From NCBI RefSeq assembly GCF_001673315.1, contig NZ_LZLQ01000148.1:1-64000 (forward strand): DNA of 64,000 nt. The letters are read 5' to 3'. The notes beneath the pieces were generated by a model. The model ran no database searches. It saw nothing but the letters and a program-made list of their open reading frames with translations, and was not told the DNA's origin. Source of the stretch: Mycobacterium asiaticum (GTDB lineage Bacteria; Actinomycetota; Actinomycetes; Mycobacteriales; Mycobacteriaceae). Both the position numbers and the translations under genes were made by a program. Positions 33,007-41,877 of this stretch are shown in pieces (the stretch's first letter is position 1; each line of letters starts with the position of its first letter).

Positions 33007-34032
33007 CTAAACCAGAAGCACCGCGGCACCGGCGATCTTGCCCGTGCTGAGGTCGGTCAGCGCACAATCGGCCTGCGCCAGCGGGTATTCCGGCGTCGTG
33101 ACTTCGATGTGGTGCTGGGACGCGAAGTCCAGAAACCCCCGGGCATCGGCACGCGTGTTGGACGTGACCGACCGAATCTGGCGCTCCTGGAACAGATGCC
33201 GTTGATAGTTGAGTGACGGGATGTCGCTCAGATGGATACCTGCCACCGCCAGTGTTCCGCCACGGTCAAGCGCCTCGAGCGCCGGCAATACCAGGTCGCC
33301 GACCGGCGCGAATAGAATCGCCGCGTCCAGCGGCACCGGCGGCGGGTCGGCGGCGTCCTGAGCGGATGCGGCGCCCAACTCCAGGGCTAACTCGCGCGCT
33401 CTGGCGCCCCGGGTCATCACGTGCACCTCGGCGCCTTGGGCCAGCGCGACCTGAGCGGTGATGTGAGCACTGCCGCCGAACCCGTACAACCCCAGCCGGC
33501 CGCCCGGTGGAAGCTCGGCGCGCAACAAGGACCGGTAGCCGATGATCCCAGCGCACAGCAACGGCGCGAGCTGGCTGTCGGTGTACCCGTCGGGTAGCTG
33601 ATGCGCGAAGGTCGCTGGCACCGTCGCGAACTCGGCGTACCCGCCGTCGGCGTCCCAACCGGTGTACCTGGACTGCGGGCACAGGTTTTCATTGCCCAGA
33701 CGGCAGTATTTGCAGGTGCCGCAGGTGTGCCGCAGCCACGCGATGCCCACCCGGTCTCCCACCGTGAACCGGTCGCCGGCAGCAGAACCTACCTCGACCA
33801 CCTCCCCCACCACTTCGTGGCCGGGCGTCACCCGGTCGCGGTGGACAGGCAGGTCGCCCTCGGTGACGTGCAGGTCGGTGCGGCACACCCCGCAGGCCAG
33901 CACGGCAACCAGCAACTCGTTCGGAGCCGGATGAGGCACCTTCGTCGTGACGCGTTCGAGCGGCTTGGTCCGCATCGGTCCGGGAGCGCGGACCTGCCAG
34001 GCCGTCATTCTGGAGGCGATCGGCGACGCCAT
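33007..34032 (-). CDS. adhA: Zinc-dependent alcohol dehydrogenase AdhA (Rv1862-like)
   Basis: About 341 residues of the medium-chain dehydrogenase/reductase family. Catalytic zinc ligands are in ACGVCRTDLH and GHEVVGEV; the structural zinc lobe has CGTCKYCRLGNENLC. The cofactor-binding segment GLYGFGGSAH replaces the usual GxGxxG. It oxidises alcohols or reduces aldehydes with NAD(P)H in the cytoplasm; natural substrate unknown. ATG at 34032 is favoured by a GGGG tract just upstream; 34008 is an alternative start nearer to M. tuberculosis numbering. Confidence 0.93.
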   Translation of the reverse strand: MASPIASRMTAWQVRAPGPMRTKPLERVTTKVPHPAPNELLVAVLACGVCRTDLHVTEGDLPVHRDRVTPGHEVVGEVVEVGSAAGDRFTVGDRVGIAWLRHTCGTCKYCRLGNENLCPQSRYTGWDADGGYAEFATVPATFAHQLPDGYTDSQLAPLLCAGIIGYRSLLRAELPPGGRLGLYGFGGSAHITAQVALAQGAEVHVMTRGARARELALELGAASAQDAADPPPVPLDAAILFAPVGDLVLPALEALDRGGTLAVAGIHLSDIPSLNYQRHLFQERQIRSVTSNTRADARGFLDFASQHHIEVTTPEYPLAQADCALTDLSTGKIAGAAVLLV

Positions 34033-34074
34033 CACCCCATCATGCCGCGACACCATGCCGCGACGGGGCCAGCA

Positions 34075-34380
34075 CTAGGTGCGGCGTCGCTGCACCATCC
34101 CGACGATCCAGAGCAGAATCACCGAACCGAGGATTGCGGTGAAGAAGGTGAACCACCAGCCTCCCGACGCGGTGTCGAACGCGAAGCTCAGCAGGAAGCC
34201 GCCGATCAGCGCACCGATCACGCCGATCACGATGTTCATCAGGATGCCCGACCCACCACCTTTGACGATCTTGCCGGCGATCCAGCCGGCAAGAGCGCCG
34301 ATGATGATGTAACCGATCCAGCCCACGCTGGTCAGGGTTGACGAACGGGCAAGGAATTCGGTAGCTGCCACAGTATTCAT
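34075..34380 (-). CDS. GlsB/YeaQ/YmgE-type small membrane protein (Rv1861-like)
   Basis: A 101-residue membrane protein with three hydrophobic helices and the family motifs IGALAGWIAGKIVKGGGSG and NIVIGVIGALIGGFLL. Often called transglycosylase-associated protein, a name without biochemical support; homologues are stress-induced. The ATG is preceded by AGGAGAG, which decides against the TTG one codon earlier. Length equals Rv1861. A 6-bp stem (34400-34405 with 34412-34417) sits in its leader. Confidence 0.93.
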   Translation of the reverse strand: MNTVAATEFLARSSTLTSVGWIGYIIIGALAGWIAGKIVKGGGSGILMNIVIGVIGALIGGFLLSFAFDTASGGWWFTFFTAILGSVILLWIVGMVQRRRT

Positions 34381-34483
34381 CAAGCTCTCCTATCACCGTC
34401 CCAGCTCGATTGCTGGGCTGTGATTTCGGTATACGCCTTCTGAATAACGATTTCAGCGTCCTTTTGGTGACGCCCCGGACTGG

Positions 34484-35611
34484 CTAGGCCGGTTGGCTGC
34501 GCGGCTCTGTCGCTGCGGGTACCCCACCGGCCGGCGCCTGAGCCGGCGCGGGAGCTTGAGCCGGCGCGGGAGCTTGAGCAGGCGCGGGAGCCTGAGCAGG
34601 CGCGGGAGCCTGAGCAGGCGCGGGCGCCGGAGCCTGGGCGGGAGCGGGTGCCGGAGCCTGGGCGGGTGGCGCGGCTGGTGCCGGTGCACCCGCGTCAGGG
34701 GCGGGCGCGACCGGGTTCGGTGCCGCCGGTGCACCCGGAACCCCTTCCGGCGGCGGCGCGGCCGGCGGCGTCCAGGGCCGGATCGACTCGGCCAGCGCTT
34801 TTGCGGCGTTCTTGTCCACCGGATTGTTCGATGTACCGAGCCACACAACGAACCAGCGTTGCGGAGGTCCGCCGGTGGTTCCGGCGGGATTGCCGACCAC
34901 GCCGGTCCAGATCTGGCCCACCGGTTTGGTGGCGTCGCTGAACTTCACCTCGTAGTACGACGCGCTGCCGGAGTCGCCGCTGGCGTTGAGCGGGATGGTT
35001 TCCTGATTCACCCGGGTGCCTGGATAGGGCATGAAGAACTCACCCATGTCCGAGCCGAGCCGGACTGCGGCCTTGGGATTAGTGGCCTCGGCGCTGGCGT
35101 ACAGCTTTTGGTCCAACCGTCCCAGCACAATGCGGGTGTCATTGGCCACCGGCTGCGGCTGTCCGGGCATCGGCGCTTCCCCGGCGGACTTGCTCAGCAG
35201 TGCCGAGCCGTAGTCCAAGTGCGAAGCGTCGGATTCGACCCAGCCGGGCGGAAGCACGAAACTGAAGCCACCGACAGCGTTGGTGATCCGCCCCGCGTTC
35301 GGGTCGGGCGGTGGTGGCGCGTTCGGGTCGGGCGGTGCCGGTGCCGCGTTGGGGTCACCGGGTTGCGCATTTGGCGTGGGGCTGGCCCCAGGCGGTTGGG
35401 CTGCCGGCGAGTTCGGGGTTGCTCCGGGAGCCGGCGACGGGGCGGGTGCAGGCGACGCGACGGTCGGCGGCGGCGCGGGCACTGGCTCGGGGTCGGCGTT
35501 GGACGTCGCCGGTAAGGCGATGGTGACGACGCTGGCACTGGTCGCGGCGGCGATGGCCAGCGACGCCAGTAATCCTTTGCGGCGTGACGGGTTCGGATCC
35601 ACCTGATGCAT
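34484..35611 (-). CDS. apa: Alanine/proline-rich secreted antigen Apa (fibronectin attachment protein)
   Basis: A 375-residue secreted glycoprotein that binds fibronectin and is a dominant antigen. A classical signal peptide (RRKGLLASLAIAAATSASVV, cleavage expected after SNA near residue 39) leads to a Pro/Ala/Thr-rich linker (about 40-105). The globular core (about 106-280) includes RITNAVGGFSFVLPPGWVES, and the Pro/Ala-rich tail is made of AQAPAP repeats. M. tuberculosis Apa is O-mannosylated in these Thr-Pro regions. The tail is longer and more regularly repeated than I recall for M. tuberculosis, with the DNA repeats described separately. Confidence 0.96.
   Translation of the reverse strand: MHQVDPNPSRRKGLLASLAIAAATSASVVTIALPATSNADPEPVPAPPPTVASPAPAPSPAPGATPNSPAAQPPGASPTPNAQPGDPNAAPAPPDPNAPPPPDPNAGRITNAVGGFSFVLPPGWVESDASHLDYGSALLSKSAGEAPMPGQPQPVANDTRIVLGRLDQKLYASAEATNPKAAVRLGSDMGEFFMPYPGTRVNQETIPLNASGDSGSASYYEVKFSDATKPVGQIWTGVVGNPAGTTGGPPQRWFVVWLGTSNNPVDKNAAKALAESIRPWTPPAAPPPEGVPGAPAAPNPVAPAPDAGAPAPAAPPAQAPAPAPAQAPAPAPAQAPAPAQAPAPAQAPAPAQAPAPAQAPAGGVPAATEPRSQPA
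34534..34623 (-). repeat. 18-bp tandem repeats encoding AQAPAP in apa tail
   Basis: Five near-identical 18-bp units with starts at 34534, 34552, 34570, 34588 and 34606, followed by diverged copies to about 34670. Each encodes the hexapeptide AQAPAP on the minus strand. The multiple-of-three period allows copy-number change without frameshift. Confidence 0.9.
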
Positions 35612-35698
35612 GGCACGAACCTACCGTGTTGCCGCCGCGAAGCAAGGATGGCGTACCTGTGTCTCCGCAGTTCATCGCCGACTGGAGGACCATTTCGC

Positions 35699-36796
35699 TC
35701 ACGCGCCCGCGTGCCGGCGAAGCGCCGGATGCAGGGCGACCTCGGCGGCCTTCACGGTGAACCACATCCGCGCTCCGGGCGTGAGCTGCAATTCTGCGGC
35801 GGCTTCCGCCGTGATGCTGGCAGTCAGGCCGGGGGCGCCGTCGGGCCGATCCGCCGCGCGCACCAGGACCGACGGTCCGCGGGTGTCCAGTTCGGCGACG
35901 GTCACCTCGACCGTGTTGCGGGGGCTGCCGTGCGGAGGTTCGGCGTAGACCGCCACGCTTGCCGGCGCAAACACCGCAACCGCGGCTACGTCCTTGCTCA
36001 GCCCCGCTGAATCCGCGGTGCCGTACCAGATTTCGCCGGAGCGGGTGTGCAGGCCGCCGTCGGCGCCGACCGATCCGCTGACCAAGTTGACCCCCGCTAT
36101 CCGGGCGCCGAAATGGCTCCGCGGCGCACTCAACACGGCGGCCGCCGCCCCAATCTCGGCGATTCTCCCGGCCTCCAGGACCAGCACCCGATCGGCGAGG
36201 GTGAAAACGTCCAACAAATCGTGGGTGATCAGGATGACCCCACAGCCGCTGCGAGCGACCACGTCGCGCAGTACCGCGCGGATGGACGCGGCCGCCGCGA
36301 CGTCGAGGCCGGTCAGCGGCTCGTCGAGCAGCAGGATCTCCGGTTCGGCCGCCAGCGCTCGTGCGATGGCGACGCGCTGGGCCTGGCCGCCGGACAACTG
36401 GCGCGGCCGCCGCTCGGCGAATTCCTCGGCGTCCACCTCACGCAGCCAGCGCAGCGCCGATTCCCGGCCGTCGCGGGCACGCAACCGCCGGCGCGGTCCG
36501 AAAGCCACATTGGCGAGGACGTTCAAATGCGGGAACAGCAGCGGGTCCTGCAGCAGCAGACCGACCCGGCGGGCGTGGGTGGGAACGTGAATCCCGGTCG
36601 CGGTGTCGGTCAACACGCGATCGCCCAATCGCACCAGACCCGAGTCGGGGCGGATCAGTCCGGCGATGACATGCAGCGCCGTCGACTTACCCGCACCGTT
36701 GGGGCCAAGCACGGCAAGCACTTCGCCGGCCGATACCGAAAACTCCACGTCCAGGTCGCGGTCGGTGACCACCGCGCGCAGTTGCAACTCGCTCAC
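35699..36796 (-). CDS. modC: Molybdate ABC transporter ATP-binding protein ModC
   Basis: A 365-residue ATPase powering molybdate uptake. Walker A GPNGAGKST is at 31-39, the ABC signature LSGGQAQRV at about 133-141 and Walker B ILLLDEPLTGLD at about 153-164. The C-terminal ~120 residues carry the MopI/TOBE molybdate-binding domain (TVAELDTRGPSVLVRA, then LTPGARMWFTVKAAEVAL). Its start overlaps the end of modB by 4 bp, so the permease and ATPase are translationally coupled. Confidence 0.96.
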   Translation of the reverse strand: MSELQLRAVVTDRDLDVEFSVSAGEVLAVLGPNGAGKSTALHVIAGLIRPDSGLVRLGDRVLTDTATGIHVPTHARRVGLLLQDPLLFPHLNVLANVAFGPRRRLRARDGRESALRWLREVDAEEFAERRPRQLSGGQAQRVAIARALAAEPEILLLDEPLTGLDVAAAASIRAVLRDVVARSGCGVILITHDLLDVFTLADRVLVLEAGRIAEIGAAAAVLSAPRSHFGARIAGVNLVSGSVGADGGLHTRSGEIWYGTADSAGLSKDVAAVAVFAPASVAVYAEPPHGSPRNTVEVTVAELDTRGPSVLVRAADRPDGAPGLTASITAEAAAELQLTPGARMWFTVKAAEVALHPALRRHAGA

Positions 36797-37587
36797 CGTG
36801 CGTCGGTGCCGGTCAAGGAGCGCGCACCGAGGCCCAACACCACCAGAGCGGCCACCGCTACCAGCAGCAGGGACAGTGCCACCGCGGCATCCGGGTCATC
36901 GACGCGCCGCAGGTAGATCTCCAAGGGCAGCGTGCGGGTCACGCCCTGCAGTGAACCGGCGAACGTCAGGGTGGCGCCGAACTCCCCAAGGGCCCGCGCG
37001 AACGCCAACACCGCTCCGGACACCAGGCCCGGCAGCAGCAACGGCAGCGTCACGCGCCACCACACCGCGGTGGGCCGCGCCCCGAGTGTCGAGGCCACCA
37101 CCTCATAGTCTCCGCCGGAGCTGCGGGCGGCGCCCTCCAGCGAAATGACCAGAAACGGCAACGAGACGAAGGTCTGGGCCAGCACGACGGCGGTGGTGCT
37201 GAACGCCACGCTGATGCCGGCCGCCTCGAGATACCGCCCTATCAGGCCCAGTCGGCCGAACGCATAGAGCAGCGCGATACCGCCGACGACGGGCGGCAAC
37301 ACCAGCGGCAACAGGATCATCGGTCGCAGGATGCGCACTGGCCGCAGTCGGCTACGCGCCAGCACCAGCGCCATCGGAACTCCCAACAGCACGCACAGAG
37401 CTGTGCTGGCCGCCGCCGTCTTCAAGCTCAACAGCAGGGCCGTGGCCGAGGCGTCGCTGCTGATCAACGCCCAGAAGTGCGGCCAGTCGACCTTCGCGGC
37501 AGTGGCGACCAGCGGTAATCCGATAAACAGCGTTCCAATGGCCGCCGGGAGGTACACCCAGCGCGGCAGGTTGGTAGGCGCGGGCAC
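36793..37587 (-). CDS. modB: Molybdate ABC transporter permease ModB
   Basis: A 264-residue inner-membrane permease with about six transmembrane helices and the EAA-type loop (ALGEFGATLTFAGSLQGV, about 200-217) that contacts ModC. The FSTTAVVLAQTFVSLPF helix is typical of ModB. Located 7 bp after modA on the same strand and overlapping modC by 4 bp. Confidence 0.96.
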   Translation of the reverse strand: MPAPTNLPRWVYLPAAIGTLFIGLPLVATAAKVDWPHFWALISSDASATALLLSLKTAAASTALCVLLGVPMALVLARSRLRPVRILRPMILLPLVLPPVVGGIALLYAFGRLGLIGRYLEAAGISVAFSTTAVVLAQTFVSLPFLVISLEGAARSSGGDYEVVASTLGARPTAVWWRVTLPLLLPGLVSGAVLAFARALGEFGATLTFAGSLQGVTRTLPLEIYLRRVDDPDAAVALSLLLVAVAALVVLGLGARSLTGTDAR

Positions 37588-37594
37588 GGGCGGG

Positions 37595-38350
37595 TCAGGG
37601 CCGCGCGAAGCCGGCTTGGGCCAGGATCTGCTGACCCGTCGGGGCGGTGATCGCTGCGGCGAACTTCTGGGCCAGCGCGGACTGGGGTGCGTTCTTGAGT
37701 ACGGCTACCGGGTAGGTATTCACCGCGCTTGCCGCCTCGGGAAACTGCACGGTGGTCACTTTGGATCCGGCGCCGGAGGCGTCCGTGACGTATACGAGCG
37801 CAGCGTCGGCTTGTCCCGTGGTCACCTTGTTGAGCGCATCGCTGACGCTGGGCTCCTCACTGACCGGATGTAGCTGGGTGCCGGTCGCTTCTTCAATGCG
37901 CGCGGTGGCTGATCCGCATGGCACCGGCCGCTGGCAGATGACCACGCTGAGGCCCGGAGTGGACAGATCGGCGAAGGACTCGACGTGTTTCGGGTTGCCT
38001 GGCGCGGTGACGATGGCCAGGGTGTTTGCCGCGAAGATCGTCGGCTCCGCGGCCAACAGGCCGGCCTTGGCAACCCGGTCCATCTGGGCGGTATCCGCCG
38101 ACGCGAACACGTCGGCGGTCGCGCCCTGGGTCAACTGCGTCGCCAACTCCGAGGAACCCGCGAAGTTGAACTGGACGCGTGCGCCGGGATTATCGGCTTT
38201 GAACCGCTCGCCGATCTGGGTGAAGACCTGCTTCAGTGACGCGGCCGCGAACACCACCACCGACGCGGACCCGTGTCCTTGCGGTTGGCCGGAATTGCAT
38301 CCCGTCAAGCCCAGGACCAGCAATATCGCCACCCACCCGCACCGACGCAT
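37595..38350 (-). CDS. modA: Molybdate-binding lipoprotein ModA
   Basis: A 251-residue periplasmic binding lipoprotein. The signal peptide has a lipobox LTGC with the acylated cysteine at C18. The mature protein begins its binding fold with VVVFAAASLKQVFTQIG and holds the ligand-binding FNFAGSSELATQLTQGATADVFASAD pattern in two adjoining blocks. First gene of modABC. The upstream 135-bp gap toward a divergent SDR carries a duplicated 13-bp motif. Confidence 0.96.
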   Translation of the reverse strand: MRRCGWVAILLVLGLTGCNSGQPQGHGSASVVVFAAASLKQVFTQIGERFKADNPGARVQFNFAGSSELATQLTQGATADVFASADTAQMDRVAKAGLLAAEPTIFAANTLAIVTAPGNPKHVESFADLSTPGLSVVICQRPVPCGSATARIEEATGTQLHPVSEEPSVSDALNKVTTGQADAALVYVTDASGAGSKVTTVQFPEAASAVNTYPVAVLKNAPQSALAQKFAAAITAPTGQQILAQAGFARP

Positions 38351-38378
38351 GGCACAAACTTAACCCTGAGGCGCCGCA

Positions 38379-38439
38379 GCCGAATAGTTACGCAATTCGT
38401 CAGCGCGTCGAAGCGATGGCTGTTTCGCCGAATAGCTAC
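38379..38439. repeat. Duplicated 13-bp motif GCCGAATAG(T/C)TAC upstream of modA
   Basis: Direct copies lie at 38379-38391 and 38427-38439, 48 bp apart, in the modA-SDR intergenic region. They differ at one base. Spacing near five helical turns would place both on one DNA face. Could be an operator for a transcription factor, but no known consensus is matched. Confidence 0.6.
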
Positions 38440-38485
38440 TGTCCAGTAACATGGGCGGGGATCGACGCCACCGCACGAGGAGGTC

Positions 38486-39163
38486 ATGCCAGTGGAAGTT
38501 GTGATCACCGGCGGAGACACCGACCTGGGACGCACGGTAGCCGAGCGTTTCCGCGACGACGGCCACAAGGTCACTCTGGTCGGTGCGCGCGGCAGCGACC
38601 TCGAGGTCATCGCCAAGGAACTCGATGTGGACGCGATCGTCTGCGAGACCACCGACCCGGACAGCCTGGCCGAGGCGCGGGGCCTTTTCCCGCACCACCT
38701 GGACACCATCGTCAACATCCCGGCTCCTACCTGGGACGCCGGGGATCCGCGCACCTACTCGCTGGCCGACACCGCCACCGCGTGGCGGCGGGCGCTCGAC
38801 GCGACGTTGCTCTCGGCGGTGCTGACGGTGCAGTGCGTCGGCGATCACCTGCGGTCCGGCGGCAACATCATCAGCGTGCTCGCCGAGAACCCGGCGACCG
38901 GCAGCGTCGACGCCTCGATCAAGGCCGCCCTGTCCAGTTGGGTCAGCGGGCAGGCGGAGGTGTACGGCACCCGCGGCATCACGGTCAATGCGGTGGCCTG
39001 CGGTCGCAGCGTCCAGCCCGGCTACGAAGGTCTTTCGCGCACGCCAGAGCCTGTTGCGGCCGAGATTGCGCGGCTGTCACTGTTCCTGACCACCCCGGCT
39101 GCCCGCCACATCACCGGCCAGACGTTACACGTCAGCCACGGCGCGCTCGCTCAGTTCGCCTGA
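38486..39163 (+). CDS. SDR-family protein with degenerate active site, Rv1856c-like
   Basis: A 225-residue Rossmann SDR: TGGDTDLGRTVAERF near the N-terminus corresponds to the glycine motif. Where the catalytic YxxxK is expected the sequence reads GSVDASIKAALSSW, so the Tyr is missing although a Lys remains. The C-terminal GQTLHVSHG is standard. It may therefore be a non-catalytic or altered SDR. GAGGAGG upstream of the ATG gives a strong ribosome binding site. Followed 34 bp later by the F420 oxidoreductase gene. Confidence 0.88.
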   Translation: MPVEVVITGGDTDLGRTVAERFRDDGHKVTLVGARGSDLEVIAKELDVDAIVCETTDPDSLAEARGLFPHHLDTIVNIPAPTWDAGDPRTYSLADTATAWRRALDATLLSAVLTVQCVGDHLRSGGNIISVLAENPATGSVDASIKAALSSWVSGQAEVYGTRGITVNAVACGRSVQPGYEGLSRTPEPVAAEIARLSLFLTTPAARHITGQTLHVSHGALAQFA

Positions 39164-39197
39164 GCCTGTTGGGTTTCCGGGGGCTACGGTAGACACC

Positions 39198-40118
39198 GTG
39201 GCTATACGGCTCGGATTCCAGATCCCCAATTTCTCCTACGGGACGGGTGCAGAAAACCTGTTCCCCACCGTCATCGCACAGGCGCGCGAAGCCGAATCAG
39301 CCGGCTACGACTCGCTTTTCGTGATGGACCACTTCTATCAACTGCCCATGCTGGGCACACCGGACCAGCCGATGCTGGAGGCTTACACCGCGCTGGGTGC
39401 GCTGGCCACAGCCACCGAGCGGCTGCAGTTGGGCACCTTGGTGACCGGCAACACCTATCGCAACCCGACCCTGCTGGCCAAAGTCATCACCACGCTGGAC
39501 GTTGTCAGTGCCGGCCGGGCGATCCTGGGGATTGGGGCCGGCTGGTTCGAACTGGAACACCGCCAACTCGGCTTCGAATTCGGCACCTTCACCGACCGGT
39601 TCAACCGCCTCGACGAGGCGATGCAGATCATCGACCCGATGATCAAGGGTGAACGGCCCACGTTCTCCGGACACTGGTACAAGGCCGAAAACGCGATGGC
39701 CGAACCGCGTTTCCGGGACCGGATACCGATCCTGATCGGCGGCGGCGGAGAGAAGAAGACCTTCGGTCTCGCCGCCCGCTACGCCGACCACCTGAACATC
39801 ATCGCGGCCTTCAACGAACTGCCCCGGAAGATGGATGCGGTGCGGGCACGCTGCGACGAAGTGGGGCGAGACCCGTCCTCGCTGGAAACCAGTTTGATGT
39901 TGACCGTCGTCCTCGACGAGAACGCCGATCCGGCCCAACTGCCGGAGAGCATGAGCCACCGCATGGTGGTCGGAGGCCCGGCGCAGATCGCCGAGCAAGT
40001 CCAAGCCAAAGTGCTCGACGCCGGCGTCCAGGGCGCAATCGTCAACATCCCGACCAGCCACATCCCCGGTGTCATCACGACAGTCGCCGAGGCGCTGCGC
40101 CCGGTGTTCGGTCTGTAG
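39198..40118 (+). CDS. LLM-class F420-dependent oxidoreductase, Rv1855c-like
   Basis: A 306-residue luciferase-like monooxygenase-fold enzyme expected to use coenzyme F420. Typical segments: FVMDHFYQLP (about 41-50), LGTLVTGNTYRNPTLLAKVITTLDVVSAGRA around 75-105 in two blocks, GIGAGWFELEH (about 112-122) and PILIGGGGEKKT (about 177-188). Starts with GTG. Substrate unknown; related mycobacterial enzymes reduce or oxidise diverse secondary metabolites or drugs. Same strand as the SDR upstream and ndh downstream. Confidence 0.94.
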   Translation: MAIRLGFQIPNFSYGTGAENLFPTVIAQAREAESAGYDSLFVMDHFYQLPMLGTPDQPMLEAYTALGALATATERLQLGTLVTGNTYRNPTLLAKVITTLDVVSAGRAILGIGAGWFELEHRQLGFEFGTFTDRFNRLDEAMQIIDPMIKGERPTFSGHWYKAENAMAEPRFRDRIPILIGGGGEKKTFGLAARYADHLNIIAAFNELPRKMDAVRARCDEVGRDPSSLETSLMLTVVLDENADPAQLPESMSHRMVVGGPAQIAEQVQAKVLDAGVQGAIVNIPTSHIPGVITTVAEALRPVFGL

Positions 40119-40264
40119 TCGACCCCACACGTTGACGCTTCGCTGACTGTGGCTCATTACACAGGGTCCTGGCTGGGTTTGTGACCGTGGGTTGACTAAC
40201 CTTAGATGGGGTAATAGCTAACTTCAGTCGCCCGTCGAGGAGCCCCGGTCAGGAGCAGCGGAAC

Positions 40265-41656
40265 ATGAGTCCCCATCAGGAACCCACAGTTGAACCGCGT
40301 CGTCGTCACCGGGTAGTCATCATCGGATCGGGTTTCGGCGGACTCAACGCGGCAAAGAAATTGAAGCATGCCGACGTCGAAATCAAGTTGATTGCCCGCA
40401 CCACACATCACCTCTTCCAGCCTTTGCTGTACCAGGTGGCCACCGGGATCATCTCCGAAGGCGAGATTGCACCCCCGACCCGTGTCGTGCTGCGTAAGCA
40501 ACGCAATGTGCAGGTGCTGCTCGGCAACGTCACCCACATTGATCTGGCCCGCCAGGTAGTCGTGTCGGAGTTGCTCGGTCACACCTACGAGACGCCTTAC
40601 GACAGCCTGATCATCGCCGCCGGCGCCGGGCAGTCCTACTTCGGCAACGACCACTTCGCCGAGTTCGCACCGGGCATGAAGTCCATCGACGACGCGCTGG
40701 AGTTGCGGGGCCGCATTTTGAGCGCCTTCGAGCAGGCCGAGCGGTCCAGTGACCCCGAACGCCGAGCCAAGCTGCTGACCTTCACCGTCGTCGGCGCCGG
40801 CCCCACCGGCGTCGAAATGGCCGGGCAGATAGCCGAATTGGCGGAATACACACTCAAGGGAGCATTCCGGCACATCGACTCGACCAAGGCGCGGGTAATT
40901 CTGCTCGACGCCGCCCCGGCGGTGCTGCCGCCGATGGGTGAAAAGCTCGGCGAACGCGCCGCGGCACGCTTGGAGAAGATGGGCGTAGAGATCCAGTTGG
41001 GCGCAATGGTCACCGACGTGGACCGCAACGGCATCACCGTCAAGGACGCCGACGGCACCGAGCGACGCATCGAGTCGGCCTGCAAAGTTTGGTCCGCGGG
41101 CGTGCAGGCCAGCGGACTGGGCCGCGACCTCGCCGAGCAGTCCGAGGTCGAACTCGACCGGGCCGGCCGGGTCAAGGTCCTGCCTGATCTGTCGATCCCC
41201 GGACACCCCAACGTCTTCGTCGTCGGTGACATGGCCGCTGTCGAGGGCGTGCCGGGTGTGGCGCAGGGCGCGATCCAGGGCGCCAAATACGTTGCCAACA
41301 ACATCAAGTCGGAACTTGCCGGCGCGGATCCGGCCGAGCGTGAGCCCTTCCAGTACTTCGACAAGGGCTCAATGGCCACGGTCTCGCGATTCTCCGCGGT
41401 GGCCAAGATCGGTCCCTTGGAGTTCAGCGGTTTCATCGCCTGGCTGATCTGGCTGGTGCTGCACCTGGTGTATCTGATTGGTTTCAAGACGAAGATCACC
41501 ACGCTGCTGTCGTGGACGGTGACCTTCTTGAGCACCCGACGCGGTCAGCTGACCATCACCGATCAGCAGGCATTTGCGCGAACCAGACTGGAACAGCTGG
41601 CCGAACTGGCCGCCGAGGCCCACAGTTCGGACGCCGTAGCGCGGAAAGCCAGTTAA
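40265..41656 (+). CDS. ndh: Type II NADH:menaquinone dehydrogenase Ndh
   Basis: A 463-residue monotopic membrane flavoprotein feeding electrons from NADH into the quinone pool without proton pumping. The FAD motif is VVIIGSGFGGLNAAKKL (about 18-34), the NADH motif TVVGAGPTGVEMAGQIAEL (about 176-194) and the quinone-site region GVAQGAIQGAKYVANNI is at about 335-351. A hydrophobic segment IAWLIWLVLHLVYLIGF at about 392-408 anchors it to the membrane. Length equals Rv1854c. Upstream is a TTGACT hexamer (40192-40197) that could be a -35. Confidence 0.97.
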   Translation: MSPHQEPTVEPRRRHRVVIIGSGFGGLNAAKKLKHADVEIKLIARTTHHLFQPLLYQVATGIISEGEIAPPTRVVLRKQRNVQVLLGNVTHIDLARQVVVSELLGHTYETPYDSLIIAAGAGQSYFGNDHFAEFAPGMKSIDDALELRGRILSAFEQAERSSDPERRAKLLTFTVVGAGPTGVEMAGQIAELAEYTLKGAFRHIDSTKARVILLDAAPAVLPPMGEKLGERAAARLEKMGVEIQLGAMVTDVDRNGITVKDADGTERRIESACKVWSAGVQASGLGRDLAEQSEVELDRAGRVKVLPDLSIPGHPNVFVVGDMAAVEGVPGVAQGAIQGAKYVANNIKSELAGADPAEREPFQYFDKGSMATVSRFSAVAKIGPLEFSGFIAWLIWLVLHLVYLIGFKTKITTLLSWTVTFLSTRRGQLTITDQQAFARTRLEQLAELAAEAHSSDAVARKAS

Positions 41657-41666
41657 GTCCCTGACA

Positions 41667-41877
41667 GTGCCGACCCGCTGCGCCCGGCTGCGCCGCGCTT
41701 GCGATCGTCACGGGCCTGAGGGTGCCGACCCGCTGCGCCCGGCTCCGCCGCGCTTGCGATCGTCACGGGCCTGAGGGTGCCGACCCGCTGCGCCCGGCTG
41801 CGCCGCGCTTGCGATCGTCACTGGCGTGATGGTGCCGACCCGCTGCGCCCGGCTGCGCCGCGCTTGCGATCGTCACT
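41667..41877. repeat. Four-copy 55-bp tandem repeat between ndh and thioesterase
   Basis: Copies start at 41667, 41722, 41777 and 41832, exactly 55 bp apart. Each has a 45-bp core from GTGCCGACCCGC to GCGATCGTCAC and a 10-bp linker, near GGGCCTGAGG in the first junctions and TGGCGTGATG in the last. Copies differ by only a few bases. The last copy supplies the stop codon of the thioesterase gene. The form resembles mycobacterial interspersed VNTR loci. In M. tuberculosis the urease operon lies here. Confidence 0.95.

Noticed and set aside
40187..40206. IdeR-box-like GGTT..CTAACC sequence upstream of ndh
   Set aside because: The half-sites are one base too close compared with the IdeR consensus, so I do not call it an iron box.
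41667..41877. Tandem repeat considered as a CRISPR array
   Set aside because: Units are contiguous 55-bp copies with nearly identical linkers rather than unique spacers, and no cas genes are nearby.
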